Positions 13,001 to 25,608 are shown, counted from the first letter of the stretch. The stretch: 64,000 nucleotides of DNA from Chrysoporthe austroafricana (GCA_001051155.2 JYIP02000005.1:4340001-4404000); one strand, 5' to 3'. Notes: generated from the letters alone by a model not told the origin. Numbers and translations are program-made.

Positions 13001-16000
13001 CGCAATTTATTGGAAAATATGCTTAATAAATAACAATTAATTTGAATTCAGTTTTTCTGAAAGCTATAACCCGTCTTTAATTCGTTAAAAGAAGTATTAT
13101 CGCGCGATATAATAATAATTATTATAATTTGCTAGCAGGGTTATATAATTTATCTGGAATAGTTCGATTATTTTTAGAAATTGGTTTTTCTGGATTCTCA
13201 AAAGGGTTATTGCCTGGTTTGTTATTAAAACTTCCTTAATCTAGTAGCCTATCAAGCAATTCATTTATTCTTTCTGCTTTAGCTTGAATAGAAAGGTTAT
13301 TTTTTTTGGGATTTGCTTAATATTAATAGGAATTAGCTTATAAAATTTAAGCAGTATTACTATAATAATTGCGGCTTTTGCTTACCGAAATCGTATTAAT
13401 ATTCGGGCAAATATTTCTATTTTCGCTATAGCATTATTAAAATAACCAAATCGTATAAATAATTCTGAATTTAAAATATTTAGTTTATAAAGAATATTAT
13501 ATTCCTGTTTTAATAAGATATTTATTTCTAATCGATCTAATATTTAAATTCCTATTCGAGTATGAAATATAATTAAATAGCTATACTTATTGCCCTGGAA
13601 ATATAAGTCGAATTCAGCTTAGCCTTTTGCTAGCGATTAGTTTATATTTCTAAGCTTAGCTTTTATATTCTAGTTTACTTTCGCTTTAAGGAATTGATAG
13701 CAATTCCTTAGCAATAGCATAACGATTAGCGCTTATATCGATATAGATTTCTATATTTAGCCCATTTGAATATGCTTTAGCTATAGCTTTTGCATACGTA
13801 TAGCTGCTGCTATAATAAAGCTCAATTATAGGTATAGGAATATTATATTCTAAAATTTCTTCTTTCTATATATTAATTTTAGAAAAATTTTATAACTGAT
13901 TGAATAGCTATATAGGGTATTTAATATGGAATATGCTTTCGTTTATAAATAATTTTATCTTTTCGGCCCGAAAAATCTATATATTATTTTCGATTATTAC
14001 GTTTTTCTTATTAGTATATTTTTCCGAATCGTTATTTCGTTTCTATAAGTTTTCGCTATTTTCAGTTTTTTCAATTTATTTATTACTATTAGCTATAAAT
14101 AAATCGTTATCTATAAGAAAATAGCCTTTTCGACCTAGCTTATTTTCTTTATCTGAATTATATTGCAATTTTCCATTATCGATATTGAAATTTGCTAAAA
14201 TTAACTGGACAAAACGTCTTCTAATATCTTTTCGTACGAATTAATAATAAAAGCGCGGTTGGAAATTTCAGTTTTTTGAAATTAAACCTCTGCTATTATC
14301 TATAATATTGATTAATATCTTCCTGGCCGTACTAAAGATATTTTATTATCTGGCTATCCGTTTCTATAATTAATTCCGAATATTTATTAGCTTTCGTTAT
14401 TATTCTAGTAAAAGCTTTCGGAATTTATATTCCGGGATATATTTAATGCTTTTGGATGGATTTGGCTAGTTAAATATCCTTATTAAGCAAAATAAATATT
14501 CAGGTTTTTAAGGCCTGAATCTTCTAGAGTATTCTGGGAATATATTAGCTAGAAAGTAAAGATTAATATTGGGGAAATTAGCAGCCGATTATATAACTTT
14601 CCGTACTAATTGCGCGGGTTTACAAGATAATCTTATTATACAATTTGATTCGAGGATATGCTATATTTCTTATTTTGCTTTAAAATATTTTTCGAAATCT
14701 TTCGTATCTTTATTTCGATTAAGTCTATCGAAATATCTAGCTATTAATTCTTTATCGATCTAATCCTAAATATTTCTGGCTAAATACGAATTTGGGTATT
14801 CGGCTAGCTTAGTAAATCAATAGACGTAATAAGTAAATTCTAGAATATTGCGATTATTTCGTACGTTTTTTCTGGAATATTATTAAGTATTTAGCAAATC
14901 CTTTATAGTTTTCTGTAATATAAAGAAATTTCTTTTTAATTATTTCTTTTACTAGTTTCAATTATGCTTATATAAAATAAAGTCTTTATGCTTTTAAGAA
15001 AATAATATAAAAAGAATTAAATATATATTATTTTAGCTAAGCAAGCGAATAAATAGAAATTGAAATATTTAATGCATTTTGCATTTCTAGCTATATATAT
15101 TTTATACCAGTTTATAAAAGCTTAAAAGTTTTTCTAAATAATAATTTTGCTATCTGTAATGGATACGATTATTAAATTAGTATAATTATTCCAGTTCTTA
15201 TAAAGTCAGAATCGCTTTATAATTATATCCTTAAATTCCTTATTAATGCTAATAAGCAATGCTATAAGTTCAAATAAATTAAATTAATATATTCGGGAAT
15301 TTTTAAATTGCTTATAGCCGAATAATAGGTTTCGAGAACTATTGCTCTTATTATTGCTAGAATCCGATAAATCCGGTAATTTATTTAGCTTACCGATTAA
15401 TTTTTCTTAGAAATTAAAGTTAATTTCAATATCTAATTCGGGATTCGAGAATAATCTTTAGTTTAATTAATTTCCTGCCCTTAATATAAATATTTGCCGG
15501 ATATATTCTTTAGTATTAGGAAATGCTAATTTAGTAAAGCAATATTTATTGCTAGCGTAATATTTCGCAGCCGAAACGGGAAAGGGTTTCTTAGTAAGTT
15601 TCAATTAAAATATTTGTATATTGAAAGCTTATTGCAATCGGAATATTTTCTTGAACTTAATGCATATTACTTTTTCCGAAATAAAGCCGTTTTAGTAAAT
15701 TGTTTTCATTTCGGATTATTATAAAAACTAGTCTAATAAGCCAATAATTAAAAGAGAAAAGGTCGAGTAATTCTGAAAGATAGTAATACGATTATCCGAT
15801 TTTCTTTTATTTAATCTTTTTTCTTTATAATTTTCTTTTCTGAAAAGTTGCGAATAATTCGATAAACCCAATTAAAGTATTAGCGTGCTTTCTGTTATAA
15901 AGTTTATAAAATTAGCCAGGATAGCTATAATAAAACTTTATTTGAAAGCATTCCGATTCTAAATTCCTATTAAAAAGAAAGAAATACGCTTATTTCCTAG

Positions 16001-16640
16001 AATTAGTTATTTTCCTTTGCTTTTATCTATTCTTTTTATTATAGCTAAAAAATTCTTAAATTTATTAGTAAATCTGAAACTTGAATTTTCGGTCGAATAT
16101 TATAATAGATAAATATATTTAATTCCGCTATTAGTATTAGTATATTTAAGTATATAATACTTTCGATTTTCGATAAACTATTATTAAGCTAATTTTTCTA
16201 ACGGATTTTCCGGGTTATTAAATCGAAAAATATTTTCGCTTTCATTTATTTCTATAAGCATTTATTATTATTTCTTTTCCGTTATTGCTTTAGCAAGCTA
16301 TCGAAATTTGCGATATTTGGAAAAATCCTTTTAGAATATATTATTCTTTCCTATTTATTAGAATAGATTCTTATCGAAATTCGACTTTCTTCCCTTTTAA
16401 GTTTACCGCTTAAGCAATAAAAGCTATCCTTGTTTAATTATTTATGCTTTTGCTTTTTACAAAAGTATATTAGCTTTTCTAGGGTTTTATTTCGCTTTTT
16501 CGTATCGATCGGCCAAAAGTTTCCAATTAATAAAAATATATGCGATTTCGAAAAAGATCTTAATATCCGATATAACCCAATCCTTTCTTTCAGGGTCGTT
16601 CAAAGCTTATATAAATTTGTATACTTGGATATTTAATCTC
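13001..16640 (-). other. E1 5' internal region, presumed gag, no domain readable
   Basis: This stretch lies between the E1 5' LTR remnant and its reverse transcriptase. A second copy exists inverted at 511-3240. Surviving frames are under 80 codons. I see no zinc knuckle or capsid-like motif. Its assignment to gag rests only on position. Confidence 0.4.
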
Positions 16641-16664
16641 GATATAATCGATAGGCCGCAATAA

Positions 16665-16701
16665 TAAAACGTTATTGCCGGTAATTGCTATAGTGAATTG
16701 G
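16665..16701 (-). repeat. Left part of the E1 LTR split by E2
   Basis: The sequence up to TAGTGAATTGG matches the E1 LTR at about 4165-4195, where it continues uninterrupted as TAAATTAGCGATAAATTATCG. Here it is cut by E2 and resumes at 31,044 as CAATAAATTGTCG. The last five bases (16,697-16,701, ATTGG) are the left target duplication of E2. Confidence 0.75.
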
Positions 16702-16922
16702 TATTATAAGCCCGATCCTGTAAGCTCGTGCCGGATAAGTATAGGGCGACCGGCAAGGGCCCATACTTAGAGCCGACTTTCGGAAGCAGTAAGGCCTATC
16801 TTGCGCATATTAGCAGCCAGACTATAAGAGACTAGCTACTTTTCCTTCTTCCTTTCCGTACTGCAATTCATACTACCAATCAGGCACTTATTTGCAATCG
16901 TATAGTAAGTCAGACCTTTATA
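16702..16922 (+). repeat. E2 5' LTR (221 bp)
   Basis: It starts TATTATAAGCCCGATC and ends GACCTTTATA. The original ends were probably TG..CA, since the partner LTR still ends in ACA. It has the same length as 30,818-31,038, and the visible differences are mainly C/T and G/A changes. Confidence 0.85.
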
Positions 16923-17229
16923 TTGAATTGCAGTTTTCAATACTATATTGAATATTAGATAGACAATACCAATACCAATTAGACGATAGACTTTACTGTT
17001 CCGAGAACGGGACAAGAATACCCCGAGACTAAAAGGGAACAAGCTGCAGCCGATATAGCAAGAGAAAATAACAGCCATACGCGATAGGAAATGCTGCAAA
17101 GCTATATACTACCCTTTCAGGCAGCCCTTATAATAAGGCTTATACAGAGCTAGCTTAATACGGATTCTGCAGCCGTATTAGCTGCTATGCAATAGCGGAT
17201 ATTAGAATTGGAATGCTTGCTAGCAGAAC

Positions 17230-18288
17230 GAATAAAAGAGCCAATTATACGGAAGCGTTTAAATCCCCTTTTAGTTTTTACCGGGAACCGATATATGTTT
17301 TATATATAGAAAGCTATAATAGAGCATATCTTTGAAGCCGATATAGCTTTTATTAGCTTCCGACAAGATGCTTTCGTACTAATTTGGAAATCGTTATCGG
17401 AAGAAGTCCAGGGAACTATTAGCGCCTATTACGAAAAAAGAGGCTTTCGGAATGCCTATTCGTTAGAGGATTTTATTGCTTATTTGAAGAAATACTATAG
17501 CGACCCCTATTGCCAGGAAAAGGCTTTAATAAAACTGGAAGCTTTCCGGATAAGAAACGAAAAAACTTTTGCATCTTTTATTGTCCGGTTCGAAATACTT
17601 TTGGCTTAAAGCGGAAGCTTCTATTAGTCGGGAGAAGTTATTGTAAATACTTTTCGGAATAAGCTCTCGCTGCGGATTCAGGGGAAGGCTATTACCGCTC
17701 GAGTAAGCCGTACTTCTTACCCCGATATAATAAACGATTACTGCAAGATTGTACAAGAGCTCGAAACTTGGGATATGGAATAATATCTGTAATGCTAGTA
17801 TATATTACAGTTAGTTTCGGTTAACCCGGGATTGGAAATAGCCCAGGGCAAAGATATAAAAATAACGGATATCGTTATAATTTCTATTTTAATAGGCCGG
17901 GATAAGCATTAAGAAAAGAGTACTAAGTTCGGTAAGCGGGATTAATATAGCATGCATTCGGGCCCGGCCCGAAATAAGCCGATAGAAATATTATTATAAA
18001 AGTCCGGCTTACCCTTATAATACCGGGCATATTAGGTATCCGATTCGGTTAGAACGGAAAGAAAAGCAAAGAATGCATACTTGCGATATAGTTCGCAATT
18101 ACATTTTATCGAAAATTATTCTTTAATACCGGCTATTCGCTCTATTATAATCCGCTAATTGAAAATGGACGAAAAGGTAATAGAAAACGAAACGATTAAT
18201 GCAAAAGCAGGAAAAGAATAATTCTCGTATAAAATCTCGTATAAAGAAAGGAAATCTTAATTTCGCAAAAGCAATTAAACGAAAAGGT
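17230..18288 (+). pseudogene. E2 gag remnant
   Basis: A plus-strand frame around 17,330-17,780 reads as a gypsy-type Gag capsid. It has a segment like YSLEDFIAYLKKYYSDPY, then KALIKLEAFRIRNEKTFASF, then an RFE block and a terminal segment with IQGKAITAR. The family has these in the order 'length/turnover helix, K.L..I.Q....F..F...FE'. TAA and TAG interrupt it (for example near 17,608 and 17,780). The end at 18,288 is caused by insertion of E3. A Lys-rich tail (about 18,199-18,288) could be the start of the nucleocapsid region, but no CCHC knuckle is visible before the break. Confidence 0.7.
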
Positions 18289-18714
18289 TATATATATATT
18301 ATAAACGCTGCAGCAAATCCTAAAATATACTGTAGGGTCAAAGGGTTTATGCTAACAAGAGCGATGCCAAGTATAGCCTTGAGCTTTAGGACAGGTTTAC
18401 TAAGTATCGCAATATTCATAAGCCAATATGGCTATCAATAGTAGGGTCCAATTGATACTTAGATTAATAACTGAAGAATTATCTGTCTATTTGGCCGGAG
18501 AATTCTTCTGTCCTTATATATCTGGTTTTCTATTCCTGGCCTATAGTTGCCCGATAGGGCTTACTGCTGCTTACCGGGCCTCAGTGAGCTAGGCTGAGCC
18601 CTAATGACCCTAACCCTGGCTTGCGTAATTCTTGTAGGGCATATGTCCTTACCCTAGCGCCTGAACCGGGGATTGGGCTTTCTATCCTTTCGTCTCGTAC
18701 GTAGGTTCATAATA
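18289..18714 (-). repeat. E3 3' LTR (426 bp)
   Basis: It is a direct repeat of 25,183-25,608 without length change. In element orientation the partner begins TGTTATGAAC and ends TTTTGACA; here the ends read TATTATG and TATA, consistent with C-to-T or G-to-A mutation. It contains one short CCCTAACCCT run, which is part of the LTR and not a telomere. Confidence 0.9.
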
Positions 18715-18802
18715 TTATCCCCTTTCTATCGATTGTTATCCTTAACAACCTTCTGTAAGCCCCTCGTAACCCTTAACTGTTTATCGTACTTTCCTAATTA
18801 GG

Positions 18803-19456
18803 ATGTCTGGCAGAGTCAGCAAATCCCGTAACCCTTCGTCTTTTCTTTCCTTCAAGAGTCTTGCTTGTCTTAAGCGATTTTCCTTTATCGAGTCCCAGGG
18901 GTACGAAGTTATGCCTTGTTCTTTCTGCCTTGAAAAGGGCTTGTCGTATCGTATAATAGACGGGGTTAAGAGTTATTCCAATTGTACAAAGCGGGGGCGT
19001 TCTTGTAATGCCGGCCAAGTTCCGTTATCGTCTTGTAAGTTCTTTATCTTGATTCACCTCCTTCCTTTCTTTCTTTCTGATTTTGTCGTAGTATTACGAG
19101 TTACCGACGAGTTGTCCCGGATCGATAGCCGCGAGGTTGAGGAGGAGGGGCGGCTTTTCGAGCTCCAGACTCGCATAACCGAGTCTCTGGCCCGTCTTGC
19201 ACGGTTAAAAAAATAACGTCGCTTTCTCCAGGAAAAGGGGATAAAACTGGTAAATCAAGGCTTGGAGGAGGAAGAGCGTAACCGTATAGCTATCGAGGTG
19301 CAGGCAGTGGTTTCCGAAGAGTTTGCGGTTGCTGTTACGGATCTTTCTTTTAGTAGCTTTGATTGGAATTCCGTAAACGTTAGTAATTCCGTAGTGGATT
19401 GGTCTGGTTTTCTGGGCGAGGGTGGTTCTTATTCCGAAGCGGGGCGGTTTTCTTAG
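18803..19456 (+). pseudogene. Antisense accessory ORF of E3: Cys-motif/coiled-coil protein with one stop
   Basis: A single plus-strand frame runs from an ATG at 18,803 (or the internal ATG at 18,911, which starts MPCSFC) to a TAG at 19,456. It is broken only by TAA at 19,214-19,216, which fits one CAA-to-TAA change. The N-terminal part has CSFC, then a Tyr where spacing suggests a lost Cys, then a C..RGRSC motif, like a small zinc-binding cluster. After this comes a Glu/Arg/Leu-rich helix likely to form a coiled coil (about residues 100-170), then an acidic Ser-rich tail. It is convergent with the polyprotein and lies between the chromodomain and the 3' LTR. I recall similar small antisense ORFs in other fungal gypsy elements, but the function is unknown to me. 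Its frame is far better kept than pol. Confidence 0.6.
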
Positions 19457-19543
19457 TTGGGTAGGTGCCCATTCCTCTTTGTTGTTATTTATTCCGGTAG
19501 TCAGCTAATGCTTGGGGTGCGTTTTGCAAGTTGATCCTTGGTT

Positions 19544-19804
19544 CTATGAGTTCTCGCTTGCCGGGTAGCCCTTCCATTTGACGAGGTATTTAGGGTCGTA
19601 ATCTGGTCCGTAATGCTTGAGGATTCGTTCGACTTCGTATTCTGGTTCGTTACTTTCAACCTGGATAGTTTTGTCCGTTTTGGTTAATTTTGGTACTGGT
19701 TCGAGAAGTAAGATGTGAAATACCGGGTGGATTCTTATTCTATAGGGTAATGCAAGTTCGAAATTGACGTTTGAGACCTTCTTCAAGATTTTGAAAGGTC
19801 CCAA
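19544..19804 (-). pseudogene. E3 integrase C-terminus with chromodomain
   Basis: The minus-strand frame reads the integrase tail (GPFKILKKVSNVNFELALP, then HPVFHILLLEP) followed by a chromodomain (EPEYEVERILKH, YLVKWKGYPASENS). These are the hallmark blocks of chromoviruses, where the domain guides integration towards marked chromatin. The frame is open here for 86 codons, but this is only the 3' end of a polyprotein interrupted upstream. The short 3' remainder after the aromatic block is cut by a stop. Confidence 0.85.
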
Positions 19805-22480
19805 TTTCTTGTAATCTAACGAGTAAGAGGGTCTTATTATTTTGATATATTCCTTCCGTCGAATAAGATAAACCTTATCCCTTTCCTGTAGGGTTAGTCC
19901 CTTAATCCTTTTGGAATTAGCGTATCTCGTTATTCTTTCTTGTATAAACTTTAGTTCTTTCCGAAGTTCTTCCTGTATTTTTTTGATCTTTCTGATTCGC
20001 TTTTCCGCAGCTTCCGCATTTGCTCCTAGTATTTCGTCGTAATAGGCTGTCGGATTATAGCCGTAGAATACGTAGAATAATAATTTCTTTATTATGCTCG
20101 TATCTGCACTATTATATGCGAACTGTACTAGTAATAGTAGCCCTACCTAGTTATCTTATTTATAATTCATATAGTATTGCAAATATTATTTGATAATCTG
20201 GTTTGTTCGTTCTGTCTATCTATCCGTTTGCAAGTGAAATGCCGTGGATATCTTTTGTTATATTCCGAATAGTTTCGTAAGTAAGGTCCAGAAATTCGAT
20301 ACGAACTTTCTATTTCTGTCGGAAATAATTTCTTTAAGCATACCGTAATTGGCTATAACCGTTCTCAGGAATGTATATGCGAAGTCTTCTGCCGTGCTGC
20401 TTTCCTTATAAGGGAAGAAGTAAGCGTACTTGCTCAGTTTGCAAACTATTACTAGAATGCTATTATATTGCATTTTAGTTAAAGGTTTTCGTAAGAGGGG
20501 TAGTTTAGTTATGAAATCCTAGCTGATAGATTGCCAAACCATTTCTGGAATAGGGAATAATTAGAGCAGTCTATAAGGCTTGTAATATTCAATCTTATTC
20601 TTCTTGCAGCTATTGCATTCTCGTAGAATATTTCTAATCTTTCGTCTAAGTCCTAGTAAGTCTTAATACCTCTTGATCCTTTCGTAAGTAGCTTTAATCC
20701 TTTGGTAGCTATATGCTAGTATATTGTATATAGTCTTAATATATTCGTCTTATTTTTCGGTAGTTATATCTTCTGGCTTTTTTTGTTTATTATTGATTCT
20801 GATAATCGTATTGAGTTCTTTTGCCTCGTTTATAAGGCTGCTGTCTTTATCCTGTCTGAAGATATTCTGGAATTCTTTTGGTTCTGAATTTTGGTAGTCT
20901 GATTATTTGCTAAATGCGTCTGCTCTGCTATTTTCAGATCCTTTGCAATGGACAATTTTTAAATCGAATTGCGAGAGGAATTCTGCCTATCTGATCTGCC
21001 GTTTGTTCAAGACCTTAATAGTTATGAATATTATTAGATTCTTATAATTCGAATGTACTATAATTTGGTACTTAGCTCCGATCAGATATCGTTACTATTC
21101 CTCGAATGCCTTGATAATTGCTATCAATTCCTTATCTGGAATGCTATAATTGAGTTCGGGGCTATTCAATTTTTTTGAAAAGTTGCTTATAATCCTGAAA
21201 CGTCCTTAATCGTCTCGCTATCCGAGCTATTTGCCTAATGCATAATCTGATATATCGGTTTCTATTTCAAAGGGTTTTTCCGGGTTTGCTTTATAGAAGA
21301 TAGGTTCTGATATAACTTATTCTTTGATTTTGTCGAATGCTTTCTGTATTTCAGAAGTCTATCTGAATTTTCGGTCCTTTTTTGTAAGGTCTGTAAGAGG
21401 GTATGCGATCTTGCTATAATTTCGGATAAATTATCGGTAGAAGTTAGCGTATTTAAAGAATGCCCTGATATTTTTGATATTTCCCGGGGTAAGCCATTCT
21501 CGTATTGCTTTAACTTTGTTTTATTATATGCTAATCTATCCTAGCTCGATAATATAGCTTAAATAATTAACTTTTTGTTAATAGAAATAGCATTTGCTTA
21601 ATTCGACTAGAAGTTTGTTATCTTATAACGTTTGGAATATTTCTTGTATATATTGCTTATATATCTCGAGGTCTTTGGAAAAGACTAAGATATTATTAAG
21701 ATAGATAATAATAATAATATCTAGAAACTTGCGTAAGATATAGTTAATTATTTTTTGGAAGGATGCTAGCGCGTTTGTAAGCCCAAAGGGCATAATTACG
21801 TATTCGAAATGTCTGTAACGTATTCTGAAAGCTATTTTCCAGATATTATTTTCCTTGATTCGGATATAATAATATCCTTCTTTGAGATCAAGCGTAATGA
21901 ACTATTTGGTTCCGATTAGTCGATCTTTTATTTCGCTCGCTAGCGGCAATAAGTATCGATTTTTAATAGTAATATCGTTAAGCTATCGGTAGTCCATACA
22001 AAGTCGTAATTTACCGTTCTTTTTGGGTACGAACAGGATAGGGTATCCTGCTAGTAATCGCGATAATCGTATATAGCTTTGTTTTAAGTTTTTATTAATA
22101 TATTCCCTAAGCGTTTCAAGTTTCGTTTTGTCAAGTCTGTAAATAAGGAAAAACTTTGGCTGCGTTCTTTCTTTCAAGGGAATCTTATAATCGTATAGGC
22201 CGTATTCTGGTAACCCCGTATCGAACTTTCCTTATTATAGTTTCTTGAATTCGTAATACTCTCTTGGTATATTCTCGAATGTCGGTATTAGTCTTCCTTT
22301 ATCTTCTGCAATCTGTAAGAATATAAAGTACCGTTATGCGTATTTTCTTTCGCTAGCCTCTCGTTTTTAGGGCTTTCGCATTTCTGATAGTTTCGGGTAT
22401 TTATTGGGTGCCGAGCCGAATTGTTTTCTGGCATATTCGTACTGTGGAAGCTATATTTCTTTATAGTTCCATAATCCGCA
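19805..22480 (-). pseudogene. E3 pol remnant: reverse transcriptase, RNase H, integrase core
   Basis: Three recognisable parts lie in polyprotein order on the minus strand. The reverse transcriptase N-terminal part is at 22,177-21,983 (the LFVPKKNGKLRLCMDYR block). The catalytic block at about 21,710-21,680 reads YLNNILVFSK in place of YLDDILVFSK, so both Asp are Asn (codons at 21,692-21,697). The integrase core is at 20,473-20,258 (a VCKLSKYAYF block and a later SDRNRKF block where active enzymes have SDRGxxF). RNase H must lie between about 21,350 and 20,900. Numerous TAA/TAG codons and few or no TGA codons interrupt the frame. The enzyme cannot be made. Confidence 0.85.
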
Positions 22481-24179
22481 TTTTTTCGTATTGCTTTGTG
22501 CTTAACTATATTTCTGTCAGTCGATAGTCACTTGTAATCTTGGTTCGTCTTTAACTTTCGTCTAGAGGTTCAAAGTATCTGTAACCCTTCTCTGTATCGT
22601 AGCTTGTCTTTTAGCCCTAGGGGTACTTGTAAGCTTATTTGAGCGCATTTTTCTTATACTGTCCTCAATAACTAAGTCTTTTCCTCTGCTAATAATTGCA
22701 ACCTTTTCAGTAAGTACGGCTAGTTCCTATAAAATCTGGCCAATAGTCCAATTAATTCGAGGGTTATGCTTCTTAAGCTAAAGTATTCCTAAGATCAACT
22801 CGTACTATGCTGTATTTGTAATATCGAAAGTAATATTCGTTATAAGACTTTGGATCGAGATAAATAAATAATTAGTTTCCTTATCGATTATACTTTGGTT
22901 ATATACGACCGATTTTCCTTTTATAATATTGAGCTTATAAGAATCTTTCTTTTGCGTTTAAGGAATCCGTTCCCTATTAACGACTTTTGGCAAGATAAAA
23001 TTTCCTTATACGCTATTATCCAATAATGCGCTATATCGTTATTCGTTAATATATGCTTCCAGAATAATATGCTTCTTATTTTCTTTAATAGTAGCATATA
23101 GGGATCTCGTAATTCTGATCGGCTATCGTCCCGTTATAGGCGATCCTTCCCTTTTGGGGTATCCTGGGCGTTCTTTGCCGCTTGCTATGCTAGCCTTTTT
23201 GCCTGGATATGGCTTCGCTGCTAGTTCTTTTCGATTTTCCGCAACCAGTATTATTCTTTGGCCTTGTCTTATATATATATAGAGCATGCTATTACGTAGC
23301 ATTATTCCTATATAATTTTCCTATCAATGCATATTCGTAAGCAGTTATTAAGTAGCTTAACGTATACGTTATTATTTTCGATATGCAAGACTTTTCTGAA
23401 CTTTCCTCTTTCTTCTATAACGGGGTAAATTAATTGGTCTTATTCCTTAAGTAGAAACTAATCTTATTTGACTTTTTTGCTGAAATATATCTGGCAGTTA
23501 TAGTAAATATAACTAATCCAGGCAAGTTTATAATAATAAAGGTATAAATAATTAATCCTTCCGTTTTTTTAGGGTAAGCATCCGCTATTCTGGAATAGTA
23601 TGCTTTGGAAGAGTTCTTTTATCGTAAGCCTATAGATAATATATTCAATTTCCGTATATTTGGTTATCTATTTGCAATTTTGGCAATCTTTTTGCTAATA
23701 ATGAGCTATTTCTTCCGTTAATTCTTCTTCAAGGATTGGAATTAATAAGTTATCTGGCTATTTATTAGGGTATATTAATCCTTTAGCAGTATTGCTAAAT
23801 ATCGATAATCCTGGTTATATAGTACCGATTTCTTCTATTATATTGCTCTATTATCGTTCCAGATAGTAATTTAAAGGGTAATTCTTTAAGTCTTCTTCAT
23901 TTCGTAAAGGTCTTTTACTAGAGCAGTCGGAATTGCTATCTTGAATAACAGTATTATAAAATAGGCCTTTTCTGCCTATAGCGAGCTGTCGTTATCTTTA
24001 TAGCTTATATAGGAATTATTCTGAATTTTCCTTTTCCGAAAGGTGCAGTAAGCAGTAATCTTAATAGCAGACTATCCAGCTAAGGCTGCTATAATCAGGG
24101 TCCGCTGCTTATTCCGGTAGGATATTTTTGTCTAGCTGATTGGGTTCTTATTGCTAAGCGACGCTAAGCTATCTTTCCG

Positions 24180-24900
24180 GGATTGGCTTCCATTCTCGCT
24201 TTTTCTATTCTTGCTAACAATTGCGAGCAATATAGCCTTTCTTGCTGCAATTGTAATAGGTAACCCCCTTGCGTTATTCTCGTACGAGAATATCTAGTTT
24301 TATAGGCCTAATATGCGTAATGCCCGAATAGGCCGTACTATTTTTGCTTTTAAGCTGAAATTTGCGCTTCCTAGAATTCGGCTAATACCGCGGAATAATA
24401 CCGTAATTCTTCTGCCGTTATTGCCATTATTCGTATAGTCGGTTATCGATACGGACTGCCTTGTTAATGAATTCACTAAGTTCCTTAAATCGGTCTTCTT
24501 TATAAAGTTCGTCTTTGATTTCTTCTTTGAGTCCTGCATAATAGGCATCCATAAGAGGATCGTTATCGTAATCGAAATGGGTAACGATTTGTCGGAATTT
24601 GGCCATATAGTTTGCGGCTAAACCGGTTTATCGAAATGCTTTTAATTGCCGTATTGCAATATATCGTTCGTCCGGGTTCCCAAAAGTTTTAGTAAGAGCT
24701 GATTCGAAATTGGCATAGCGCTAGAAAATGCGCTTGGTATTTTCTGAGCGGAATTCTTTACTATTATCCAGATAGTCGCGAAAGGTTGGTTCCTACTACT
24801 GGAAAGCCGTTCTTTCGAGGCGGCTTCTTGCGAAATCGATTTTGTCGTAAGTAGTTCTGAACTAGGTTCCGTAATGCTTAAAATAAGCCTTGAGTTGCGT
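24180..24900 (-). pseudogene. E3 gag remnant with decayed zinc knuckle
   Basis: The minus-strand frame between about 24,890 and 24,430 reads as a gypsy capsid: a block like ALTKTFGNPDERYIAIRQL, then MAKFRQIVTHFDYDNDPLM, then YAGLKEEIKDEL and a final KAVRIDNRLYE. Downstream near 24,280-24,236 a CCHC knuckle can be seen with its first Cys and its His both changed to Tyr (Y..CSKKGYIARNC). These two changes, plus TAG codons in the capsid (near 24,730 and 24,628), fit C-to-T or G-to-A mutation. The 5' end of gag, towards 25,180, is less readable. Confidence 0.75.
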
Positions 24901-25182
24901 CAAGAAAGCCTGAAAGTCCTTCCGAATGCTTTTATAAGGGCCTGGTTTGTCGAATTTGAAAGCCTTGGCTTGCTGAAAGGCATTGAAACGAATAACCTCG
25001 TTCTTGACTTCCTCAAGCTGTTAATACAGGGCTACATTCTGCTGCTGGAACTGTTCGTTAGTAAGGGCAACCGGTACTTCTTCCTGAAAGGCCTGGATGT
25101 TGGACGAAAACGGGATCTGGGGCGCTATTGTATCCTGGATATTGCTCAAAGGGTATATACTGAACCGATCTTGAACAAGAAT

Positions 25183-25608
25183 TGTCAAAATATTATAAAC
25201 GTTGCAGCAAATCCTAAGATATACTATAAGGTCAAAAGGTTTATGCTAATAAGAGCAATGCTAAATATAGCCTTGAGCTTCAGGACGAGTTTATTAAGTA
25301 TCGCAATATTTATAAGCCAATATGGCTATTAATAGTAGGGTCTAATTGATATTTAGATTGATAACTAAAGAATTATTTGTCTATTTGGCCGGAGAATTCT
25401 TCTGTCCTTATATATCTGGTTTTCTATTCCTGGCCTATAGTTGCCCGATAGGGCTTACTGCTGCTTACCGGGCCTTAGTAAGCTAGGCTGAGCCCTAATG
25501 ACCCTAACCCTGGCTTGCGTAATTCTTATAGGGCATGTATCCTTACCCTAGCGCCTGAACCGGGGATTGGGCTTTCTATCCTTTCGTTTCGTACGTAAGT
25601 TCATAACA
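25183..25608 (-). repeat. E3 5' LTR (426 bp)
   Basis: It runs from TGTCAAAATATTATAAACG to GTTCATAACA and has intact TG..CA ends in element orientation. The partner is 18,289-18,714. Just inside, at 25,160-25,182, lies the presumed primer-binding stretch; I cannot name the tRNA. Confidence 0.9.

Larger units (their letters stand above)
9163..16664 (-). mobile_element. E1: main internal region of a RIP-decayed Ty3/gypsy retrotransposon
   Basis: This is the largest E1 piece and reads leftwards. Its right end (about 15,740-16,664) repeats the 5' internal sequence at 3241-4164, and its left end (9163-10,494) repeats the 3' internal sequence at 4639-5975. Reverse transcriptase is recognisable near the middle. 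The right LTR is split by E2 (16,665-16,701 and 31,044-31,482). No full left LTR is joined to it: a partial LTR lies at 6497-6703 with 2.4 kb of other sequence in between. Stops are nearly all TAA/TAG, so the element is dead. The limits are approximate. Confidence 0.7.
18289..25608 (-). mobile_element. E3: Ty3/gypsy chromovirus nested inside E2
   Basis: Two LTRs of exactly 426 bp (18,289-18,714 and 25,183-25,608) bracket a leftward element with gag, zinc knuckle, reverse transcriptase, integrase and chromodomain in the order of chromoviruses. It is visibly richer in GC than E2 and E1, so it is the youngest layer or has been mutated least. It separates gag from pol of E2. The 5-bp flanks (AAGGT left, ATATA right) do not match, so no target duplication is proven; a flank mutation or an ectopic recombination event would explain this. 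An antisense ORF lies between the chromodomain and the 3' LTR. Confidence 0.9.
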
